DNA from: Coprenecus sp949297365
GTDB taxonomy: Bacteria > Bacteroidota > Bacteroidia > Bacteroidales > UBA932
Length of the DNA stretch: 64,000 nucleotides
NCBI GenBank assembly: GCA_963931055.1
Contig: OZ006987.1
Span: forward strand, 1,240,001 to 1,304,000
Reading direction: 5' to 3'
Part shown: positions 26,432 through 35,645 of the stretch, in pieces
Layout of the letters: each line of letters begins with the position of its first letter
Position numbering within the stretch: the first letter of the stretch is position 1
Notes under the pieces: generated by a model
What the model was told of the DNA's origin: nothing
Seen by the model: the letters and a program-made list of their open reading frames with translations, nothing else
The model's database searches: none
Position numbers and translations under genes: made by a program

Positions 26432-29031
26432 CTCGGCTGTTTTCTCTTGTCGGCAAATAAGACTGAATACAGAACGGCTCCGGCCAGCAGTACCAGGATC
26501 GCAATGGACGATGCCAGGGAAATGTTTCTGCCGACAGTGAACGAGGCCGGATCGAAGACGAACTCCACCTCGTGGTCTCCCTCCTCGATCATCAGGGCCC
26601 GGAGCGCATAGTCGGCTCTGAGTACCGGCACTTCATTTCCATCCACAAAAGCCTTCCACCCGGCCGGGTACCAGATCTCGCTGAATACCGCAAGGCCCTT
26701 TGCGGGAGCGGACACATCATATCTGAGACGGTTGGGAGAATAATAGACGAGTTCCACCCTGCCGCTGTCAGCCCCGGCATATTCGGTCACGGTGCCCTCC
26801 GGAGCCTCAGGGTCAAATATCACGGCCTCCACCGCAGGGTCAATCTCCCCGAGCGCGGCCATCTCGGCATCGGCGGTCGGGGCGGTGCGGACGCGGCTTA
26901 CCAGCCATCCGTTGCCCAGCCGTCTGTCATAGGTCAGCGGCAGACTGCCCGGATCTATCACGACATACTTGGTATTGAGCATGGACAGCACCGGATAATA
27001 GCCCAGAGCATTCTCCAGATCACCGACAGTCCTGGCCGTTGACATGGCCGAATTGACGTCATCTATCATCGCCCTCATCTCCGGAGCGATATGGAAGTCT
27101 ATCAGGTCCTGATACCGCTGGAGCTTTGCCGGGCTGTATCCGCCTATGGTCTTGTGGTGGTAGCTGACGATGGCGTCGTTGAAAGTATTGACGCTCAGGT
27201 CGAGGACGCGATAGGAGAGGTCCGTGTCCTGATGTATGGCATTGTCCACCGGACGGGGGTTGAACGGCGAGTCAAAATTACGCTCAGTGACGAAATGCTC
27301 CTTATTCAGATACCGCTTGTCCACACCCCAGAGGTCCACCAGCAGCAGGATACCCAGCAGGGCCACGGCAGGCATGGTCTTGAGCTTGCCTTTCCACGAT
27401 GCAAAGAATACTCCGGCCGCCAGTACGATGAATATCAGAGAGCGGAAGGCATCCGAGCGCAGCAGGCTGCGGCGGTCGTCCTGGAGGGCCCTGATGAGCT
27501 GCTCATTGCCTCCGAAGACAGCAGCATCGCTCGCCGAGGAGAAGTCACCCGCCAGGCCCGGGAAGAGAGCAAACAGCAGGGATATACCGCCCGTCACACC
27601 GAGAGCCGTCAGCAGACCGTTCCTGACCTTCCTGTCGGGCAGCGGCTCCTTGGCGAACAGCGCGGCATTGACCCCGAGTATGCCCATAAGCGGCACCGTA
27701 ACCTGCAGGATGACCAGAATCATGGATACCGTCCTGAACTTATTGTACAGCGGTGCGTATTTGAAGAATATCTCCGAGAACCACATGAAGTGCGAGCCCC
27801 AGCCCAGCAGCAGGGCCAGCAGGGAGACTCCGGCTATCCACCATTTGTACCGGCCTCTGATCACGCACAGGCCGAATACAAAAAGGAAAAGGGATACGGC
27901 TCCTAGGTACATCGGTCCGGCGGTGAAGGGCTGAGGACCCCAGTACAGGGGCATGCCCTTGCGCATGGACTCGGCATTGACCCCGTAGGACTGCAGGACC
28001 CTGAATGTCTCGGAATCACGTGAGAGCTCGCCGGAGGATGAACCGCCGTTGAAATCAGGTATCAGCAGGTTGGGTGTCTCCTCTATGCCATAGGACCAGG
28101 CGGTGGCGTAGTCGAGTTTGAGTCCGTCACCGGTCTGGTTGTGCTCGTCGTGGGTCAGCTCCGAGCCGCCGCGCATGGTGTACTCGGCATATTCGTAGGT
28201 GGGCATGAGCTTGTTGGCGTTTGTGGCTATGCCGAGCAGGCCGCCGACCAGCACCAGTACGGAGGCTATGAGCCAGCGGCCTACAGGTGTCTCACGGAAC
28301 GGAGGCTCAACAGTTGTTCCAGATGTCAGAATGCTGTCGGATACAGGAACTGCATTCCTGACAGCCGCCTTCCGTCTTCTCTGAGCAGCAACCGCTCCGC
28401 AGAGTTCTGCAATAGCGTATCCAAAGACGATGAATGCCAGATAATAGGTAATCTGCGGATGGTTGGCCTTGATCTGGAAGCTCAGTGCCAGAGCAAAGAA
28501 TACGGCTCCGAGCAGAGCCTTGCGTCTGTAGGCATAGACCAGCGCCGCGAGCACCCAGGGCATGAAAGCGATGGCCACCATCTTGGTATTGTGCCCGACC
28601 TGGACAATCTGCATATTGTAGGAGCAGAATGTGACGGCTATCGCACCGACTGCCGAAAGCCAGGGATTGACCCCGAAGGCCAGGAACAGCAGGAAGCCGC
28701 CGAGCAGCGAGATTATCAGATAACTGGGCGGACGCTGTCCCCAGAAGAGCAGATTGTAGAACGGGTCGGTCGCATCTCCTCTGTAATCCACCGATATCTG
28801 GGTGGCCGGCATACCGCCGAACATCGAGCCGGTCCACAGAGCGGGGTCGTCCGGATGCTCCTCATTCCACTCCAGTATCTCGTGCGACATTCCCTTCCAT
28901 GAGGATATGTCCGACTGATTGACCACCTTACCCTGCAGCACCTGCGGCGCATAGGCATAGGCTATCACCACGAATCCCGCCACTATAACCGCATACGGCA
29001 GGACTTTCTTCAATATTTCCTTTATCTTCAT
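26428..29031 (-). CDS. YfhO-family multi-pass membrane protein
   Basis: 867 residues from ATG 29031; a GTG three codons upstream (29040) is less likely. About 13 hydrophobic helices fill residues 10-560, with the family landmarks (NQSDISSWKGM, WTGSMFGGMPA, QIKANHPQITYY). A large extracytoplasmic domain of about 230 residues and a final helix (about 840-860) follow. The YfhO fold resembles GT-C glycosyltransferases; Gram-positive YfhO decorates lipoteichoic acid, but the Bacteroidota members have no established substrate. A promoter TATCTTTG lies on the minus strand at 29061-29068. It is translationally coupled to the downstream MFS gene. Confidence 0.9.
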   Translation of the reverse strand: MKIKEILKKVLPYAVIVAGFVVIAYAYAPQVLQGKVVNQSDISSWKGMSHEILEWNEEHPDDPALWTGSMFGGMPATQISVDYRGDATDPFYNLLFWGQRPPSYLIISLLGGFLLFLAFGVNPWLSAVGAIAVTFCSYNMQIVQVGHNTKMVAIAFMPWVLAALVYAYRRKALLGAVFFALALSFQIKANHPQITYYLAFIVFGYAIAELCGAVAAQRRRKAAVRNAVPVSDSILTSGTTVEPPFRETPVGRWLIASVLVLVGGLLGIATNANKLMPTYEYAEYTMRGGSELTHDEHNQTGDGLKLDYATAWSYGIEETPNLLIPDFNGGSSSGELSRDSETFRVLQSYGVNAESMRKGMPLYWGPQPFTAGPMYLGAVSLFLFVFGLCVIRGRYKWWIAGVSLLALLLGWGSHFMWFSEIFFKYAPLYNKFRTVSMILVILQVTVPLMGILGVNAALFAKEPLPDRKVRNGLLTALGVTGGISLLFALFPGLAGDFSSASDAAVFGGNEQLIRALQDDRRSLLRSDAFRSLIFIVLAAGVFFASWKGKLKTMPAVALLGILLLVDLWGVDKRYLNKEHFVTERNFDSPFNPRPVDNAIHQDTDLSYRVLDLSVNTFNDAIVSYHHKTIGGYSPAKLQRYQDLIDFHIAPEMRAMIDDVNSAMSTARTVGDLENALGYYPVLSMLNTKYVVIDPGSLPLTYDRRLGNGWLVSRVRTAPTADAEMAALGEIDPAVEAVIFDPEAPEGTVTEYAGADSGRVELVYYSPNRLRYDVSAPAKGLAVFSEIWYPAGWKAFVDGNEVPVLRADYALRALMIEEGDHEVEFVFDPASFTVGRNISLASSIAILVLLAGAVLYSVLFADKRKQPR

Positions 29032-29060
29032 AATCTTCACTGCTGATTGTACTCAACCTG

Positions 29061-29068
29061 CAAAGATA
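29061..29068 (-). promoter_or_regulatory. Promoter -7 element of the YfhO-MFS unit
   Basis: The minus strand reads TATCTTTG, a full TAnnTTTG match about 30 bp upstream of the chosen start. Confidence 0.6.
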
Positions 29069-29125
29069 CTCTTTTTCCCCCAACTGCCTCCTCGTTCCGT
29101 CTTTTCCGCCTCCATAAAAAATTAT

Positions 29126-29133
29126 TAAATTTG
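29126..29133 (+). promoter_or_regulatory. Promoter -7 element of the TPR-AraC regulator
   Basis: TAAATTTG, a full TAnnTTTG match, 24 bp before the start at 29158; TTTT about 20 bp upstream is a partial -33 match. Confidence 0.6.
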
Positions 29134-29157
29134 CGACACTTAAGGAAAGTCATTACT

Positions 29158-30846
29158 ATGAAAGCATTTCTATACACCACTATATTAACACTGCTCAGTC
29201 TCACTGCCGCACTTTCATGCTCAGCCGACAAGACAGTCCGTTCAGACACGACCTCAGAATACACCGTATCCGAACACCTCGATTCGCTTATAACATCTCT
29301 CAACCATCTGATATACATAGGTGAACACGACTCGGTAATCTTTAAAGCCCGGCCGACGATGGAGGATGCTCTCAGAGACCACGACACTTTAACCGCCGTC
29401 TACGCAGGACTGTTCATGGCCCAGTCTTATCTTTTCCTGGAAGATATGGACTCGGTAAAATACTGTACAGACAGACTCAGTCCCCTGCTTGACTATCCTC
29501 TTCCTCCAAACGCCCATATCATGCTGAGCAACATTCTGGGCAGCTACAGCCTGCGCACAAGCCTGGACTACTCCAAGGCCCTTAATCATTATATAGAGGG
29601 ACTTTCATGGACAGAGCACGAGGAACGCATCAACAACCGCATCGCCCTGCTGTCCAACATAGTCAACATATTCTACGTACAGAAGAGTCCGGAAGGGATG
29701 AAATTCGCAGAGGAGGCCTACCGGCTGGCGATGAACGACCCCGGTGCCAGCGGATACATCAAGAGCGGAGCCAACATCACTATGGCGCAGATGCTGTTCG
29801 TCCAGCACAACTACGAGGAGGCCCTTACCTATCTGGAAAATGCCGGACTGTATGCAGAGCAGAGCAAATCCATGTCCTTCTATGCCTTCATCAACTCCAT
29901 GTTCGCCCAGATCTGGCAAAACAGGAAAGACATGGCAAATGCAGATACTTACTACAGAAAAGCCGTTGAGCACATCGGCTATGCCGACCCGGGAACAGCC
30001 TCCCAGATATACTTGCTCTACGGTGACTTCCTGTCTGATACCGGAGACAAGACCGGTGCAGCCGATATGTACCGCAAAGGGCTGGACATCTCCGAGACCA
30101 GCGGCAACATCGAATACCGCCAGGATCTGCTGGGCCGCATCGCCGCACTTACGTACGAGGCTGGAAAATATTCCGAATCGGCCGGATATTCCGTCAGATA
30201 CATCTACTACTCCGACAGCATCAACAGCATAAGGGAGGCCGAATTCCAGAGCATGATAACGTCCCGGCAGCAGACAGAAGCCGAGAACATGCTGATGACC
30301 AAGGAACTGGAACGTCAGAAAGCCAACGAGAGATTTCTAAAGCTGCTGTTCATCCTTACCATCGTCATCATACTGGCCGGTTTCGTACTGATGATGTTCC
30401 AACGTCAGAGAAAGATGTACAGGGAACTGGTCAAGAAACACCAGGAATACCTTTCCAAGCTGGACCGGAAGAGCAGTGCCGGCACAGACAAGGACAACAG
30501 CAGGAGAGAACTTTTCGACCGCATCGAGGATCTTATGCGCAACGGAAAGATATACCGCCGGAACAATATCTCCAGAGAGATGCTGGCCGAGCAGCTGGAC
30601 ACCAATCAGAATTACATATCCAAGGCCATCAACACATACGCCGGCATGTCCTTCAACAGATATGTGGACTCCTTCCGCATAGAGGAGGCGACCAAGCAGA
30701 TATCACAGTCCCCCGACAACATCCTGTTCAAACAGCTGGCGGATGACCTCGGCTACAACTCCGTAACAGTGTTCTCCAAAGCATTCCTAAGAGAAATCGG
30801 CTGTTCTCCAAGCATATACAGAAAGGAGATTCTCAACAGCAAATAA
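29158..30846 (+). CDS. Membrane-anchored TPR regulator with AraC-type HTH
   Basis: 562 residues from ATG 29158; this start gives a lipoprotein-like signal (SLTAALSC, Cys21). TPR-like helix pairs span about 60-370, one membrane segment lies near 397-420 (FLKLLFILTIVIILAGFVLMMF region) and a cytoplasmic part ends in an AraC/XylS HTH (about 455-560). The HTH has two helix-turn-helix units: ISREMLAEQLDTNQNYISKAIN and FKQLADDLGYNSVTVFSKAF. Such TPR-TM-AraC one-component regulators are common in Bacteroidota (family knowledge). The periplasmic TPR part would sense a protein or peptide. It is 117 bp upstream of three tandem Ig-like lipoprotein genes, the most likely targets. Confidence 0.88.
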   Translation: MKAFLYTTILTLLSLTAALSCSADKTVRSDTTSEYTVSEHLDSLITSLNHLIYIGEHDSVIFKARPTMEDALRDHDTLTAVYAGLFMAQSYLFLEDMDSVKYCTDRLSPLLDYPLPPNAHIMLSNILGSYSLRTSLDYSKALNHYIEGLSWTEHEERINNRIALLSNIVNIFYVQKSPEGMKFAEEAYRLAMNDPGASGYIKSGANITMAQMLFVQHNYEEALTYLENAGLYAEQSKSMSFYAFINSMFAQIWQNRKDMANADTYYRKAVEHIGYADPGTASQIYLLYGDFLSDTGDKTGAADMYRKGLDISETSGNIEYRQDLLGRIAALTYEAGKYSESAGYSVRYIYYSDSINSIREAEFQSMITSRQQTEAENMLMTKELERQKANERFLKLLFILTIVIILAGFVLMMFQRQRKMYRELVKKHQEYLSKLDRKSSAGTDKDNSRRELFDRIEDLMRNGKIYRRNNISREMLAEQLDTNQNYISKAINTYAGMSFNRYVDSFRIEEATKQISQSPDNILFKQLADDLGYNSVTVFSKAFLREIGCSPSIYRKEILNSK

Positions 30847-30893
30847 GCGTAAATCGGATAATTTGTAAATTTAGCGAACTATCAACAGTAAGA

Positions 30894-30925
30894 TTTGGGC
30901 AAATTTAAGGACAAAGGTATTTTTG
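30894..30925 (+). promoter_or_regulatory. Complete Bacteroides-type promoter of the Ig-like lipoprotein operon
   Basis: TTTG at 30894-30897 and TATTTTTG at 30918-30925 are separated by 20 bp, a full match to the -33/-7 consensus, 38 bp before the start at 30964. The next two genes have no comparable promoter, so it likely serves all three. Confidence 0.75.
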
Positions 30926-30963
30926 ATTTGCAAAAAGAATATTAACCTTAAATGTTGTCTTTT

Positions 30964-32571
30964 ATGAAAAAATACTTTCTGGGAACACTGATGTTCCTCG
31001 GCATTCTCCTAACGGGATGCACTAAGGATAACGGGCAGCCTGGAGCACCCGGGCTGCAGAAACTCATACTCAGCACTTCCTCCGTTACTTTACAGATAGG
31101 TGAGAACTGCACTCTTACAGTCACCACCGAACCGGAAGACATAGACGGAGCCGTGCTTACATGGACTTCCTCCGATCCGGATATAGCATCCGTAGCGGAA
31201 ACGTCTGAGAACAGCGCGACAGTAACCGCTCTCGCTGCAGGAACCGCCAGCGTGACAGTGAGCTGCGGCGATATCAACGCAACCTGCAACATAACCGTTA
31301 CAGAAGAGACCGACGGCCCCGTCGCTGAAAAAATAACGGTAACTCCGGAAACGGCATCCGTGGAAGTCGGAGAGACCGTACAGCTTGAAGCCTCAGTAGA
31401 GCCTGCGGACACCGGGTTTGAGATTACCTGGACTTCCGACAATCCGGATGTGGCGTACGTAGATGAGAACGGACTTGTCACAGGCGTTGCCAACGGTTAC
31501 GCCACCATCTCAGCCAAAGCTGGCGGCAAGACCGGTTCATGCAGCATCACCGTCATCGGACAGCCTCTGGAATCCATCGACCTGGTTGAGGAGAGCCTGA
31601 ACCTTACCGAAGGAGATGAGGTCGCCCTCACACTGAAAATATCCCCCGAAGGAGCCGCTTACAACAACATCGCCTGGACCAGCTCGGCTCCCGAGATTGT
31701 CTCGGTGTCCAACGGCACCATAAAAGCCCTCAGGGAAGGCCAGGCCACCATAAAGGTTGACGTAGACGGCATGACGGACGAGTGTACCGTCAATGTAGAA
31801 CTAAGACCTCTCTCGGTGGGAAGCCTTATATACACCGACGGCTCTTACTCCGCAGTCCTTGACCCTGAAAAGGAGCTGGCAGGTATCGTATTCTACCTCG
31901 GTGACATCACCGGCGATGACGCCCTCCTCAAGAAGGAACACCCCGAATGTACCCATGGTCTGGCAGTATCAGCAGATGAGATACCGGAATTCATACCTCT
32001 TTCCGCACTGCAGAACAACTATGTTGAATACGGCAAGACCGTTGGAGACTGGGTCGCCGAGAATCCTGGAGACTACGAGTCCCCTACCACTGCAGTTGAC
32101 GGAGCCAACTTCAACAAAGCCATGGGATACAATAATACAAAAGCGATGGAGGCATTCAATGCAGCACCCGAAAACAGCGGATACACAATCTTGACCGTTG
32201 ATGCTGTATCCAAGTTCGGAGAATCATACAAGGCTCCGAAAGGCTCCAGCGGATGGTATGTGCCTTCCGTAAAGGAACTTGCACTGCTTGTCAACGGCAA
32301 TGACAATACCGTTACCATGAATGCCGACCTCGGTACTGATAATCTGGACATCATCGAGGAAGTACTGGATGAACTCGGCAAACCATGTATTACGTCCTTC
32401 ATGTCCGGTCCCGCAGGATCTATACCCGTTTACGTGTATTCAAGCACTGAGCCGGAGAATTATGAGATGGCTTTTACCTATTTTTATCTTCCTGGAATAA
32501 ACATATCCCAGATTACGGACGTCTCTAAAGGAGGCGGCACTTTAAAAGTACGTCCCATCTTCGCGTTCTAA
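30964..32571 (+). CDS. Lipoprotein with three Ig-like (BIG2) domains and lectin-like C-terminus
   Basis: 535 residues from ATG 30964, preferred over ATG 30952 because it gives a compact lipoprotein signal (LLTGC, Cys19). Three BIG2 Ig-like domains (about 31-113, 120-200, 202-283) show the repeated LTWTSS-P-IASV and GTASVTVS patterns. The C-terminal domain (about 290-535: YTDGSYS, GIVFYLGD, HGLAVS, GYNNTKAMEAFN, SGWYVPSVKEL, final VRPIFAF) is the same as in the proteins at 1-2628. The Ig stack would hold the terminal domain away from the cell surface (inference). First gene of a three-gene tandem array downstream of a TPR-AraC regulator. Confidence 0.85.
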   Translation: MKKYFLGTLMFLGILLTGCTKDNGQPGAPGLQKLILSTSSVTLQIGENCTLTVTTEPEDIDGAVLTWTSSDPDIASVAETSENSATVTALAAGTASVTVSCGDINATCNITVTEETDGPVAEKITVTPETASVEVGETVQLEASVEPADTGFEITWTSDNPDVAYVDENGLVTGVANGYATISAKAGGKTGSCSITVIGQPLESIDLVEESLNLTEGDEVALTLKISPEGAAYNNIAWTSSAPEIVSVSNGTIKALREGQATIKVDVDGMTDECTVNVELRPLSVGSLIYTDGSYSAVLDPEKELAGIVFYLGDITGDDALLKKEHPECTHGLAVSADEIPEFIPLSALQNNYVEYGKTVGDWVAENPGDYESPTTAVDGANFNKAMGYNNTKAMEAFNAAPENSGYTILTVDAVSKFGESYKAPKGSSGWYVPSVKELALLVNGNDNTVTMNADLGTDNLDIIEEVLDELGKPCITSFMSGPAGSIPVYVYSSTEPENYEMAFTYFYLPGINISQITDVSKGGGTLKVRPIFAF

Positions 32572-32602
32572 AACCAAACCTTAACAATAAAAACCACATT
32601 GC

Positions 32603-33937
32603 ATGAAACACTATTTACTTACCGCATTGCTGCTCCTTGGAATGATATTCACGGGATGCAGGAAAGAAGAACATGAACCCCAGACTCCAGGGCAGGAAGA
32701 TCCGGTACAGGAACAGCTGGAATCCATCACCCTGGATGTTACGGCCCTGGCCCTGACTGTCGGAGAGGAATACACCTTTACTGTAACGACAGTGCCTGCG
32801 GACATAGAGGGCCTGACTCTCATCTGGACATCCTCCGATGAGAACATAGTTTCCGTTGACAACGGCACTGTGACAGCCCTTGCCGAAGGAACTGCGGACA
32901 TAACTGTAGCCGGAGACGGAAACATTTCCGCTGCCTGCACAGTCACGGTATCTCCGGAAGAGCCGGTCGAAATTGAAGCGGACTCCATAACTCTCAATAC
33001 CGTATCCATCAACATGCTCGTAGGAGAAAACCTTGCCCTCACAGCGACAGTCCTTCCTGAAAACACTACTGACAAGACCGTGTCATGGACCAGTTCTGAC
33101 GGCAATATCGCCAGCGTCGATGAAAATGGAACCGTAACTGCCGCAAATACCGGAACCGCGACTGTCACAGCCACCACCGTCAACGGCAAGACCGCCGAAT
33201 GCACCGTCACCGTACATGCTGCTCCGGAAATCGGCGATTACTTCTACTCTGACGGTTCATGGTCCACAGTTCTGGACGAGAACAAGACTCTTGTAGGTCT
33301 AGTATTCTATACCGGTGACATCACCTCCGAGGATGCGGCCCTGGCCGCAGAATATCCCGACGGCACCCACGGTCTCGTTGTCAGCCTGAACAACACCAAT
33401 GCTGGAGGCAGTACCTGGCAAAATGACTACGAAGCCTACGGTACAACCGTAAACAACTGGATAACAAGCAATTCGGAATACGAACCCATCAATGACGCCA
33501 ACCGTGCCAACGGCTACAACAACACCAAGGCCATCGAGGCATTCAACACAGACCCTGGAAACAGCGGATGGCCTGTGGAAGCCGTACTGGAAATAGTCAA
33601 CTATAGAAACACACATCCGGTAGAGAACACCAGCGGCTGGTACCTCCCGTCCGCCAAGGAATGGATACTGCTCAGCGCAGGCAAGTCCGAGGGAGATGTC
33701 ATGAGCGAAACCTCAACAGACAATCTGGACACAATCAACAGTCTGCTTGGAAGTATTCCCGATGCCGAGAGAATAGAAGGCCTGAACATGGGATTTATAA
33801 CACTCCCCGATAACTTTTGGTCAAGTACGGAATCAGACGCGACAACGGCACTGGCCTTCTGCACGACCGGGTATATTGATTCCAGTCAATTTAAGCTTGT
33901 GGCAATCAACAAAGTCCGTCCGATACTGGCATTTTAA
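32603..33937 (+). CDS. Lipoprotein with two Ig-like (BIG2) domains and lectin-like C-terminus
   Basis: 444 residues; lipobox IFTGC (Cys19). A Pro/Glu-rich linker is followed by two BIG2 domains (about 37-118 and 125-208), one fewer than its neighbours. The C-terminal domain is the best-preserved of the set: YSDGSWS, GLVFYTGD, HGLVVSL, GYNNTKAIEAFN, SGWYLPSAKEW, NFWSSTES and final VRPILAF. The W(Y)-PS..E..L and WSSTE motifs are those of the FISUMP/DUF1566 C-type-lectin-like group. It lies 31 bp after the previous gene and 26 bp before the next. Confidence 0.85.
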   Translation: MKHYLLTALLLLGMIFTGCRKEEHEPQTPGQEDPVQEQLESITLDVTALALTVGEEYTFTVTTVPADIEGLTLIWTSSDENIVSVDNGTVTALAEGTADITVAGDGNISAACTVTVSPEEPVEIEADSITLNTVSINMLVGENLALTATVLPENTTDKTVSWTSSDGNIASVDENGTVTAANTGTATVTATTVNGKTAECTVTVHAAPEIGDYFYSDGSWSTVLDENKTLVGLVFYTGDITSEDAALAAEYPDGTHGLVVSLNNTNAGGSTWQNDYEAYGTTVNNWITSNSEYEPINDANRANGYNNTKAIEAFNTDPGNSGWPVEAVLEIVNYRNTHPVENTSGWYLPSAKEWILLSAGKSEGDVMSETSTDNLDTINSLLGSIPDAERIEGLNMGFITLPDNFWSSTESDATTALAFCTTGYIDSSQFKLVAINKVRPILAF

Positions 33938-33963
33938 ACTATTTTCACAGTCAATACAATATC

Positions 33964-35583
33964 ATGAAACAAAGAATTACATTTTTTCTAGGCATATTCA
34001 CCCTGATCTGCGTTGTCCTGGCCGGATGCAGTAAGGACAACGGGACCACCGCTCCGCAGATTGAGAACATCAATCTGAATCAGAGCGACATTACACTCAA
34101 TCCAGGTGACTCCTATACACTCACCGCAGAAACAACTCCGGAAGACATCGAGGTCACTCTGATCTGGAGTTCTTCCGCACCCGATATCGTATCCGTCGAC
34201 AACAGCGGGACTGTCACTGCCCTGGCCATCGGAGAGGCCGTAATCACTGCCTCAATCGACAACGGCCCGAGTGCCGGATGCAAAGTCACGGTAACTGAAG
34301 ATGAGTCAGAAATCAAATCCGTGACGGTTTCTCCCTCAACCGGCGAGATTCTGATCGGAGGGACAGTCACTCTGACCGCCACAGTAGAGCCGGCCGATGC
34401 CGAGTACACTCTGACATGGAGTTCTTCAGATGAAAGCATCGCCACGGTAAACAATGACGGAACTGTCACCGGTATAGCCAAAGGCAATGTCACCATCACA
34501 GCCGATGCTGACGGGGTAATAGGAGAGTGCAGAATCGCAGTGGTGAACACGCCGGTCGAATCCATAACCATCAATCAGGAGGACTTTGAGCTGAATGAAC
34601 TGGATACCCGGACCCTCACTGCCTCAGTCCTGCCTGAGAACGCTGACAACAAGACCATCACATGGACCTCGTCGGACGAGAGCGTGGCCATCGTCAACGG
34701 TGCAGGGAAAGTGACCGCACTGTGCGCCGGGGAGACCGTCATCACCGCCAAGGCCGGCAACATGACCGACGAGTGCCGCATCACAATACTGGCGATCCCT
34801 CTCAAAGTCGGGGATTTCTACTATTCCGACGGCACATGGTCATCCATTCTGGACAGTGAGAAAGAATGTATAGGAATCGTCGCCTACGTGGGGGACATCA
34901 CAGCCACGGACCCTGTTCTCGCACAGGAGCATCCCTCATGCAGGCACGGTCTGGTCGTATCCCTGACCGAATCCAACAACCAGATGAGCGGTGAGGGTGT
35001 CGCATGGCAGATGTATGATACACTGTACAACAGACTGGTAAGCGACTGGATACTGGAAAATGCCGATGAATACGAGTCCATCGCCACCGGTACTGAAGCC
35101 TCAGACAACATCAACAGGCCCATGGGCTACAACAACACCAGGGCCATCGAGGCATTCAACGCCGACCCGGCCAACAGCCAGTGGCCTGTGGATGCCGTAC
35201 AGTGGGTCGTGGACTACAGAGAGACACATCCCGTTCCGGAGCACACCAGCGGATGGTACCTGCCGTCGGTGAAGGAGATGTCTCTGGTAATGTCCGGCCC
35301 TTACGACGGCAACCTCGGTGACGTCACCATCAGCACCGGCATCTCCACCGAGAACAAGACTGTCATCAACACAAGCCTCAGCCAGATTTCCGGTTCCATG
35401 CTCATAGGGACATTCGGAACTGACGAGATAGTGCCTATCCCTATCTCTTACTGGAGCAGTTCAGAATATGCTGATGAACATACATACGCATTTGCCATAG
35501 AGCATCTGGCCGGAAGCGCGCAGACGGCCTTCAAGTACGACGGCCCATCCATGTACCGCGTAAGACCGGTCCTTGCCTTCTAG
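33964..35583 (+). CDS. Lipoprotein with three Ig-like (BIG2) domains and lectin-like C-terminus
   Basis: 539 residues; lipobox VLAGC (Cys22). Three BIG2 domains (about 36-117, 120-200, 202-283) precede the shared C-terminal domain (YSDGTWS, GIVAYVGD, HGLVVSL, GYNNTRAIEAFN, SGWYLPSVKEM, YWSSSEY, final VRPVLAF). The second and third Ig-like domains match those of the first array member closely, consistent with tandem duplication followed by domain gain or loss. Last gene of the operon; a terminator hairpin at 35615-35643 follows. Confidence 0.85.
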   Translation: MKQRITFFLGIFTLICVVLAGCSKDNGTTAPQIENINLNQSDITLNPGDSYTLTAETTPEDIEVTLIWSSSAPDIVSVDNSGTVTALAIGEAVITASIDNGPSAGCKVTVTEDESEIKSVTVSPSTGEILIGGTVTLTATVEPADAEYTLTWSSSDESIATVNNDGTVTGIAKGNVTITADADGVIGECRIAVVNTPVESITINQEDFELNELDTRTLTASVLPENADNKTITWTSSDESVAIVNGAGKVTALCAGETVITAKAGNMTDECRITILAIPLKVGDFYYSDGTWSSILDSEKECIGIVAYVGDITATDPVLAQEHPSCRHGLVVSLTESNNQMSGEGVAWQMYDTLYNRLVSDWILENADEYESIATGTEASDNINRPMGYNNTRAIEAFNADPANSQWPVDAVQWVVDYRETHPVPEHTSGWYLPSVKEMSLVMSGPYDGNLGDVTISTGISTENKTVINTSLSQISGSMLIGTFGTDEIVPIPISYWSSSEYADEHTYAFAIEHLAGSAQTAFKYDGPSMYRVRPVLAF

Positions 35584-35614
35584 AAGCAACTGCAATCCAA
35601 CTGATAATGCAAAT

Positions 35615-35643
35615 AGGGCAGCCTTTCCACACCGGGCTGCCCT
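35615..35643. terminator. Terminator hairpin between convergent genes
   Basis: AGGGCAGCC (35615-35623) pairs with GGCTGCCCT (35635-35643) around an 11-base loop. T-rich sequence follows on the plus strand, though interrupted; it lies between the lipoprotein operon and the convergent MFS gene. Confidence 0.65.
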
Positions 35644-35645
35644 TA

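Noticed and set aside
30964..35583. Diversity-generating retroelement variable proteins
   Set aside because: The C-terminal domains look lectin-like, but no reverse transcriptase, accessory gene or template repeat is present, and the paralogues differ throughout rather than at adenine positions only.
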